From Bacteroidales bacterium (GTDB lineage: Bacteria; Bacteroidota; Bacteroidia; Bacteroidales; UBA932): a stretch of DNA of 55,117 bases. Each line of letters begins with the position of its first letter. Within the stretch, counting starts at the first letter, position 1. The position numbers and the translations under genes were made by a program. Where the stretch lies: NCBI GenBank assembly GCA_017554335.1, contig JAFZIO010000048.1, positions 1 through 55,117 of the forward strand, read 5' to 3'. Under the pieces are notes generated by a model. It had not been told where the DNA came from. It searched no databases and worked only from the letters and a program-made list of their open reading frames with translations. This document shows positions 49,783 to 55,117 of the stretch, piece by piece.

Positions 49783-50811
49783 ATGTCTTCAATATCATTC
49801 ACTTGCGATTATTGCGAAGGGGCGCATCCCCTGATACTGCAGGCCCTTGAGCAGACCAATATGGTCCAGGTTCAGGGGTACGGGGAGGACTGCTTCTGCC
49901 GGATCGCCAAGGAAAAGATACGCACCGCCTGCGGGTGCCCCGATGCCGGAGTGTACTTCCTGGTGGGCGGCACCCAGACCAACGCCACCGTAATCGACGC
50001 CATGCTGCGCGGCTACGAGGGTGTGCTTGCCGTAGAGACGGGCCACATCGCCGTACACGAATCCGGCGCCGTGGAGTCCTCCGGCCACAAGGTGATCACC
50101 CTGCCGCAGCACGCCGGCAAAATGGACCCGGAGGAGCTTGACAACTGGCTCGCGCGCTTCCATGCCGACGAAACCTGGCCCCACATGGTCTACCCCGGAA
50201 TGGTCTACCTCTCCTTCCCGACGGAGTACGGCACCATCTATTCTAAGGCCGAGCTGACCCGCATCCACGATATCTGCCGCCGGTACGACATCCCCCTGTT
50301 TGTCGACGGAGCCCGCCTGGGCTACGGCCTCTCCAGCCCCGCCTGCGACCTCTCCCTGCCGGAGCTGGCCCGCCTGTGCGACGTCTTCTACATCGGCGGC
50401 ACCAAGGTCGGCGCCCTCTGCGGCGAGGCGGTGGTCTTCCCCCGCGGCAACGTCCCGCCCCACTTCTTCACGACCGTCAAGCAGCATGGGGCCCTCCTTG
50501 CCAAGGGACGCCTGCTGGGCATTCAGTTCGACACCCTCTTCACCGACGACCTCTATTTCAAGATAAGCCGCAACGCGATCGGGCACGCCATGCGGGTCAA
50601 GGAGCTCTTCCGCGGGCGCCTCTACATCGATTCCCCCACCAACCAGCAGTTCCCCGTCCTCACTGAGGCGGAAGCCGAAGCCCTGAAGGGGAAGGTCGAA
50701 TTCGAGGTGTGGGAGAAGTTGCCCGACGGCCGCCTCGTCACCCGATTCGCGACCAGCTGGGCCACCACGAAGGAGCAAGTTGATTACTTAGAAACGCTGA
50801 TAAATGGCTGA
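49783..50811 (+). CDS. Threonine aldolase-family PLP enzyme
   Basis: A 342-residue fold-type I enzyme of the beta-eliminating lyase group. It probably cleaves L-threonine or allo-threonine to glycine and acetaldehyde. Motifs are YGEDCFCRIAKEKI, FLVGGTQTNATVI (PLP phosphate), ETGHIAVHESGAVE, LFVDGARLGYGL (PLP ring Asp) and YIGGTKVGALCGEAVV, which carries the Schiff-base Lys. The subgroup with GGTK instead of the LtaE-type SKGLGAPVG is common in Bacteroides, so substrate range is not certain. It overlaps the nitroreductase gene by 8 bp. Confidence 0.88.
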   Translation: MSSISFTCDYCEGAHPLILQALEQTNMVQVQGYGEDCFCRIAKEKIRTACGCPDAGVYFLVGGTQTNATVIDAMLRGYEGVLAVETGHIAVHESGAVESSGHKVITLPQHAGKMDPEELDNWLARFHADETWPHMVYPGMVYLSFPTEYGTIYSKAELTRIHDICRRYDIPLFVDGARLGYGLSSPACDLSLPELARLCDVFYIGGTKVGALCGEAVVFPRGNVPPHFFTTVKQHGALLAKGRLLGIQFDTLFTDDLYFKISRNAIGHAMRVKELFRGRLYIDSPTNQQFPVLTEAEAEALKGKVEFEVWEKLPDGRLVTRFATSWATTKEQVDYLETLING

Positions 50812-51439
50812 TAATTATCTGGAGCGGCGCGAGGAAGCGCTGCGGACGGCGGGACGCACGGTGGTGCGCCGCAATACCCCTTCGCTCGACACTCTGCTGC
50901 TGCGGAACCGCAGCCACAGGGGCTTCGACGCCTCGTACGAAGTGGCCATGCGCCAGCTTGAGGCGATAGTTTCCGTCAACCCCAGGATTCCGTCCAGCAA
51001 GAACGGCCAGGTGTTCCGCTTCAAGCTGCTGGATGCCGCATCCGGCGGCCGGGACTTCTGCCGCTTCCTGCGCTTCGGGGCCTATCTGCCCGAGCTGAAG
51101 CTCCCGGTCCCGGGCACAGAACCGCAGGCTTTTATTGTAGTATGCAGCACCCTGCCGGAGTCGCCCAGCGTGGACATAGATCTTGGGATAGCGTTGCAAA
51201 GTATGGCGCTGAAAGCCGTGGAGATAGGACTCAACGTCCTGATAGTACGCGCCTTCAACCGTCAGGAAGTTAAAGACGCGTTAGGCCTGGAGCTCGAGCC
51301 GCTGGCCGTCCTGGCCGTCGGCAAAGGCACCGACAAGATTGAGCTTGTAGAAGTTCCGGAAGGCACCGACCTCCGCTATTACCGCAAGGACGGCGTTCAC
51401 TACGTTCCCAAGATCAGTCTGAAAGATCTGCTGCTGTAG
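50804..51439 (+). CDS. Nitroreductase-family flavoprotein
   Basis: A 211-residue FMN-dependent oxidoreductase. RNRSHRGFD is the FMN-phosphate binding RS-R motif near the N-terminus. Further conserved blocks are VNPRIPSSKNGQVFRFKLL, DIDLGIALQSMALKAVEIGL and PLAVLAVGK. Substrates of such enzymes range from quinones to bile-acid or nitro compounds, so none is assigned. It is translationally coupled to the aldolase gene by an 8-bp overlap. Confidence 0.86.
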   Translation: MADNYLERREEALRTAGRTVVRRNTPSLDTLLLRNRSHRGFDASYEVAMRQLEAIVSVNPRIPSSKNGQVFRFKLLDAASGGRDFCRFLRFGAYLPELKLPVPGTEPQAFIVVCSTLPESPSVDIDLGIALQSMALKAVEIGLNVLIVRAFNRQEVKDALGLELEPLAVLAVGKGTDKIELVEVPEGTDLRYYRKDGVHYVPKISLKDLLL

Positions 51440-51444
51440 CTTTT

Positions 51445-51855
51445 TTACTTTTTGATTACCTGGCTCATCTTTTTCACCAGGTCACGCATTGTGGCTCGGG
51501 CGTCGCGAGGACGGCGTTGTGTGGCCCTCAGCAAGATGCGGCCACTCTTTCCTTCTGCTAACGATGCGGTGAAAGTTGAATAAGTATTAGATGTCTCAGG
51601 CTCCAGAGAACAATTAATCTCCAGGACGTATTCTTCGCCCTTGCGTCTGTTATAATAGGTAACGACATCGAAGCCGTATTTATCCAGCTGATTGTAAAGC
51701 TCATCGGTACCGAAAGCAGAGGCATCATGGAAAGGGATTACTGCAACGGGAGTGTCACGAGTATAATCCCCGCCGCGGGTGCGGGTGGTAAACCTCATAG
51801 GAGAACAGGATGCGAGGACTGCAACCAGAAGCAGAGCAAAAAAGAATCTTTTCAT
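51445..51855 (-). CDS. Small hypothetical lipoprotein
   Basis: A 136-residue predicted lipoprotein of a family I do not recognise. The ATG at 51853-51855 gives MKRFFFALLLVAVLASCSPM, with a good lipobox (VLASC). A frame opening 33 bp upstream would put 11 residues before the signal peptide, so it is unlikely. The mature part has beta-rich segments (TPVAVIPFHDASAF, EYVLEINCSLEPE, SGRILLRATQRRP) and a helical tail, and could be a small GNA1162-like or DUF4136-like fold. It lies downstream of the metallophosphoesterase on the same strand. Confidence 0.75.
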   Translation of the reverse strand: MKRFFFALLLVAVLASCSPMRFTTRTRGGDYTRDTPVAVIPFHDASAFGTDELYNQLDKYGFDVVTYYNRRKGEEYVLEINCSLEPETSNTYSTFTASLAEGKSGRILLRATQRRPRDARATMRDLVKKMSQVIKK

Positions 51856-51888
51856 TGTATGGAAATATTGAACACCCAAATATAACAA

Positions 51889-53025
51889 TTATTCTTTTAC
51901 TGGAAACTCCCTCTCGAACTCCAGCTTGCCGGAAGGGGCGAACATTCGAACGGAAACACGCCCGGTGGTGCAGCGGACGTCCATGCGGCGGACGTCGTCG
52001 TTCACCACGATGGGGAAGTCGGCACCCATGGATCCGGGCTCGCACATCATGAATTCGTGCAGGTCGGCGCCTATCATCAGGTCTATGCCCGCCTCGTTCA
52101 GCATGGGCACCATGGCCCTGTTCAGCCAGCGCTGCAGCAGGAAGTCGCTCTGGTCGGGGTGGTCGATCATGGGCACGTGCAGCAGGCACAGCTTCACGGG
52201 GGCGTCGCGGAACTCCGGCGCAAACAGCTCCTTGCGGGCCCAGGCAATCTGCTCCTGCAGGTAATCTTCGTACACCGGCTTGCCGCAGAACAGCAGCGAA
52301 CGTGACTCCCCGGTCTCGCCGGCGTCGAACACCACGAACGCCACCGGCCCCTCGCGGAAGGTGTAGTAGAACGGCGCCTCCGAAGGCTCCGGGTACACGT
52401 CGGCCACCAGTTCCACGTTGTTGCCGCGACCCTCATGGTTCCCGCGGGCGAACATCAGCGGCAGGCCATTGGTCAACGAGCCCAGCGGCTCGATGGAGTA
52501 GTGTACCAGCGTATCCAGCACGTAGTTGCCGGCGGACACTATGTCGCCGTTCAGGAAGATGAAGTCGGTCGCGGAAGAGTCTACCTGTGCCGCCAGTTTG
52601 CGGTACTCGCGGGCGCGCAGGTGTATGTCGTTGAAGATGGAGAAGCGGCATTCCGTGGCGGCAGGATCGAAGGTGCGCACCCTGAACCAGCCGCTGGAGT
52701 AAGTGTCGCCGAACTGCGGCTTGCGGGCGTTGCTGTCGTCCGTAAGCACCTGGCCGCCAATGCGGTAGCGTACGACCTGGCCGGGACGGAAGCCGTCCAG
52801 CTGTATACTGTGGAGACGGTGGAAGACGCGCCTGCCGGCGAAGGTTTCGTACTTGAGCGTGCCGTCTTCCAGTTCCACCCACGCCAGCCCGGGCTTCTCG
52901 CTGGTCCACAAGATGGTAACGGAGCTTTCACGCACGCCCGACACCCAGGGCCCTGCCTTAATGTCCTGCGCCCGTAAGAGCGTGGATATCAACACGGTAA
53001 CTAAAAAAACCGCCACTCTTTTCAT
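51889..53025 (-). CDS. Secreted metallophosphoesterase, purple acid phosphatase-like
   Basis: A 378-residue exported enzyme. The signal peptide (MKRVAVFLVTVLISTLLRAQ) leads into an N-terminal fibronectin-like domain (about 22-115, starting KAGPWVSGVRESSVTILW), as in purple acid phosphatases. The calcineurin-type core follows with metal ligands in FNDIHLRA, FLNGDIVSAG, GNHEGRG, LLHVPM and GADLHEFM. It probably removes phosphate from nutrients or other phosphoesters in the periplasm. The ATG at 53025 is chosen over an upstream GTG. It is divergent from the E2-like gene. Confidence 0.9.
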   Translation of the reverse strand: MKRVAVFLVTVLISTLLRAQDIKAGPWVSGVRESSVTILWTSEKPGLAWVELEDGTLKYETFAGRRVFHRLHSIQLDGFRPGQVVRYRIGGQVLTDDSNARKPQFGDTYSSGWFRVRTFDPAATECRFSIFNDIHLRAREYRKLAAQVDSSATDFIFLNGDIVSAGNYVLDTLVHYSIEPLGSLTNGLPLMFARGNHEGRGNNVELVADVYPEPSEAPFYYTFREGPVAFVVFDAGETGESRSLLFCGKPVYEDYLQEQIAWARKELFAPEFRDAPVKLCLLHVPMIDHPDQSDFLLQRWLNRAMVPMLNEAGIDLMIGADLHEFMMCEPGSMGADFPIVVNDDVRRMDVRCTTGRVSVRMFAPSGKLEFEREFPVKE

Positions 53026-53064
53026 AATCACGACTGATTTTCATGCTAAGTTACGAGTTTTTAC

Positions 53065-53072
53065 TAAATTTG
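53065..53072 (+). promoter_or_regulatory. -7 box of the E2-like/acyl-CoA ligase operon
   Basis: TAAATTTG, an exact match 22 bp before the ATG at 53095. Confidence 0.5.
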
Positions 53073-53094
53073 CGATGTACTATTAACAAAACCA

Positions 53095-53991
53095 ATGCAA
53101 GAAACTGTTCAACGCAAGAAGCACCGGCTAGACAGATATGACGGCTGGTACGTTCAAGGCCTTGATTCGCTGCATGTTATGATGCCATACTTCTTTGGTC
53201 CCCGCACCAAGAACGAGGCTGTGATGAGCGAGGTTGTCGACCTTACCGAGGTGGATAAGTATCTGGCCAAAAAGAATTCCGGAGAAAACGTAGATTTCAA
53301 ATATACCTGGTTCCACTTTATAGTGGCGGCCTTGTCCAAGGCCATCCTGCTGCGCCCCAAGATGAATTATTTCATTTCCGGCCACAGGTTCTACGAGCGC
53401 AAGAAGATCCAGATATCCTTCATAGTCAAGCGCCAGTTAAACGAGAAAGCGGAAGAAACTGAGGCAAAGTTCGTGCTTGACCCCAACGGCGGATCCCCCG
53501 TCGACCAGGTCCACGATTATGTGCAGAAGTTCGTTCATAAGGTGAGGGTGGAAGACAAATCCGTTGGTGTAGACGGCGCCCTGAACGTTATAAAGTACCT
53601 CCCCAGGCCTCTGTTCCGCCTGCTCGGAAGCGGCCTCCGCTGGCTGGAGTACCACGGCTGGTATCCCAAGTCCCTGGCAAAGGACGACCCCTGCTACTCA
53701 AGCGTTTTCGTAACCAACCTCGGCAGTATCAAGCTGAATGCCGACTACCATCATCTCTTCGATTGGGGCACCAACTCCTTCTTTGTGGTTATAAGCGAAA
53801 AGAAGCTGCGCCCCTTCTTCAAGGAAGACGGCAGTTACGACATGCGCAATACCATCAAGGTTGGCCTGACCATAGACGAGCGCATCGCAGACGGCTATTA
53901 TTTTGCCAAGACACTCAAGCTTGTCCGCCACTTTTTCGCTCACCCTGAGCTTCTGGACGAGCCGGCATCAACCCCAATAGAGTTCGAATAA
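53095..53991 (+). CDS. E2/CAT-fold acyltransferase-like protein lacking the catalytic His
   Basis: A 298-residue protein with the catalytic-domain fold of 2-oxoacid dehydrogenase E2 (CAT superfamily) but no lipoyl or E1/E3-binding domain. Fold features are LHVMMPYFFGPRTKNEA, FKYTWFHFIVAALSKAI, SVFVTNLGSIKLNADYHHL and the C-terminal TIDERIADGYYFAK. The last block matches the E2 motif DHRxxDG, except that His is replaced by Glu (DERIADG). Normal E2-type transfer is therefore doubtful. An acyl-CoA ligase gene follows 1 bp after the stop codon, suggesting acyl transfer or binding. Confidence 0.82.
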   Translation: MQETVQRKKHRLDRYDGWYVQGLDSLHVMMPYFFGPRTKNEAVMSEVVDLTEVDKYLAKKNSGENVDFKYTWFHFIVAALSKAILLRPKMNYFISGHRFYERKKIQISFIVKRQLNEKAEETEAKFVLDPNGGSPVDQVHDYVQKFVHKVRVEDKSVGVDGALNVIKYLPRPLFRLLGSGLRWLEYHGWYPKSLAKDDPCYSSVFVTNLGSIKLNADYHHLFDWGTNSFFVVISEKKLRPFFKEDGSYDMRNTIKVGLTIDERIADGYYFAKTLKLVRHFFAHPELLDEPASTPIEFE

Positions 53992-53992
53992 A

Positions 53993-55117
53993 ATGAAATT
54001 TGACTACAGTAATGTGGCAACGCCGTGGCTGAGCAGCTACGACGGTGTGCGTCCTACTCTCGATTATACAGAAAAAACCATGTCCGGCGCAGTCCTGGAG
54101 ACCGCCGCAAAAGAGGGCAGTTATCCCGCCCTCACATTCATGGGCCGCAAGATAAGTTACGCGGAAATGGCTCAGAACATCGAGCTCGTGGCCAAGTCTT
54201 TCTACGCCATCGGAGTGCGTCCCGGCCAGCGTGTGCTGGTGTGCCTGCCCAACGTGCCCCAGGCCATCTACTGCCTCTACGGACTCAACCGCATCGGCGC
54301 CATCCCGGCCATGGTGCATCCGCTTTCGGCCGTTGGCGAGATTGTCTACTATCTCAATGAGGCGGAGTGCGACGTGGCCGTGACCCTGGACCAGTTCTAC
54401 GCCAAATTCCAGGACGTACGTGCCCAGAGGCCCATAGGCAAACTCATCATCGCCCGCGTGAGCGAGGAGCTCCCGTTCCCCTTGTCGCTCGGACAGAAGT
54501 TGCTGACGGAGAGGAAGTTCCCCAAGCTCGTCGAGAATTGGGGCACCCTCAGCTGGAAGAGCTTCCTGAAGCTTGGCAGCGGCTTCCAGGGGGAGTATGT
54601 GGCCGACAAGGACTACCAGAAGGAGGCCGTCGTGCTCTTCTCCGGCGGCACTACCGGCGTCACCAAGGGCATCATGCTCTCCGACCTCAACTTCAACGCC
54701 CTTGCAGCACAGACCTGCGAGATGAGCAAGGAGGAGGTGAACCACTGCCGCATGCTTGCCGCGATGCCTGTGTTCCACGGCTTCGGACTCGGCGTCTGCA
54801 TACATACGGTGCTCTTCTGCGGCGGTACCGCTATCCTCGTACCCCGCTTCAACGTAAAGAGTTACGCCAAACTTATCAAGACCACGCGCCCCAACTTCAT
54901 TGCCGGCGTGCCCACCCTCTTCGAGGCCATCACCCGCAACGAATACCTTAAGGGTGCCGACCTCTCCTGCCTGCGTGGCGTCTTCTCCGGCGGCGACTCG
55001 CTCTCCATCGAGCTCAAGAAGAAGTTCGACAAGTTCCTGGCCGAGCACAACGCCACCGTACGCGTACGCGAGGGTTACGGCACCACGGAATGCGTTACCG
55101 CCTGCTGCCTCACGCCG
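53993..55117 (+). CDS. AMP-forming acyl-CoA ligase, 3' part cut by the window edge
   Basis: Adenylating enzyme (ANL superfamily) activating a carboxylic acid to acyl-AMP and acyl-CoA. At least 375 residues are visible. Motifs present are YPALTFMGRKISYAEM, LPNVPQAIYCLYGLNRIGAI, the P-loop VLFSGGTTGVTKGIML, PVFHGFGLGVC and EGYGTTE (A5). The C-terminal domain with the catalytic Lys lies beyond the right edge. A fatty acid is the likely substrate but is not proven. The gene begins 1 bp after the E2-like stop, so the two share a transcript. Confidence 0.9.
   Translation, partial: MKFDYSNVATPWLSSYDGVRPTLDYTEKTMSGAVLETAAKEGSYPALTFMGRKISYAEMAQNIELVAKSFYAIGVRPGQRVLVCLPNVPQAIYCLYGLNRIGAIPAMVHPLSAVGEIVYYLNEAECDVAVTLDQFYAKFQDVRAQRPIGKLIIARVSEELPFPLSLGQKLLTERKFPKLVENWGTLSWKSFLKLGSGFQGEYVADKDYQKEAVVLFSGGTTGVTKGIMLSDLNFNALAAQTCEMSKEEVNHCRMLAAMPVFHGFGLGVCIHTVLFCGGTAILVPRFNVKSYAKLIKTTRPNFIAGVPTLFEAITRNEYLKGADLSCLRGVFSGGDSLSIELKKKFDKFLAEHNATVRVREGYGTTECVTACCLTP

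Overview
The window looks like chromosomal DNA of a Bacteroidota member, most likely an uncultured or gut/rumen-type Bacteroidales of moderately high G+C. The evidence is recurrent TAnnTTTG -7 promoter boxes, the near absence of Shine-Dalgarno sequences, an EF-G2 paralogue, an S46 dipeptidyl peptidase, a NigD-like lipoprotein, DUF4838, DUF1573 and DUF4988 proteins, and an RseC-RnfBCDGEA cluster. The genus cannot be fixed from the sequence alone. No phage, transposase, CRISPR or rRNA gene was seen. There are two tRNAs: Pro(UGG) and Gln(CUG).

Layout. 1-7.5 kb holds a GTPase-defective EF-G paralogue (cut by the left edge), a small acidic protein, an XRE regulator, RNase HII, a periplasmic S46 peptidase, an Mrp/NBP35 ATPase and KsgA. 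The mrp and ksgA genes each carry the same G+C-rich 43-bp repeat in frame, read in different frames, and are separated by a nested palindrome. 7.6-15 kb is an envelope-sensing region. It has a barrel protein and a VWA lipoprotein on the minus strand, a NigD-like lipoprotein, and two ECF sigma factors. Each sigma is paired with an unusual protein that joins a cytoplasmic anti-sigma-like segment, one inner-membrane helix, a long linker and an outer-membrane barrel. A LolA-like protein and tRNA-Pro lie between the pairs. 15-23 kb has a TPR protein with an EnvC-like M23 protein, a phosphopantetheinyl transferase, malate dehydrogenase, a LolD-like ATPase, a MATE exporter and two tandem membrane-anchored M23 peptidases.

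23.2-31.8 kb is one tightly packed gene train: MerR, zinc-ribbon coiled-coil protein, DnaB, RseC, RnfB-C-D-G-E-A and IspF. 31.8-39.9 kb is a five-gene operon that I read as a synthase-type exopolysaccharide system: a HEAT-like membrane protein, a processive GT2 synthase, a TPR plus outer-membrane barrel exporter, a DUF4838 lipoprotein and a DUF1573 lipoprotein. It is followed by tRNA-Gln and a 0.7-kb gene-free stretch full of palindromes: a relative of the mrp/ksgA repeat, two 44-bp stem-loops, and three 33-bp stem-loops at a 51-bp period.

40.8-55.1 kb has an aminotransferase, a DUF819 carrier, a cyclophilin lipoprotein and a 1435-residue modular surface lipoprotein. That last gene is flanked by identical 22-bp direct repeats, each leading into a G+C-rich hairpin. 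Then come Bcp, a DUF1232 protein, a threonine aldolase family enzyme, a nitroreductase, a small lipoprotein, a metallophosphoesterase, an E2/CAT-fold protein lacking the catalytic His, and an AMP-forming acyl-CoA ligase cut by the right edge.

The best candidates for little-described biology are the exopolysaccharide operon, the paired sigma/trans-envelope anti-sigma modules, the repeats inserted in frame into conserved genes, and the stem-loop array downstream of tRNA-Gln.
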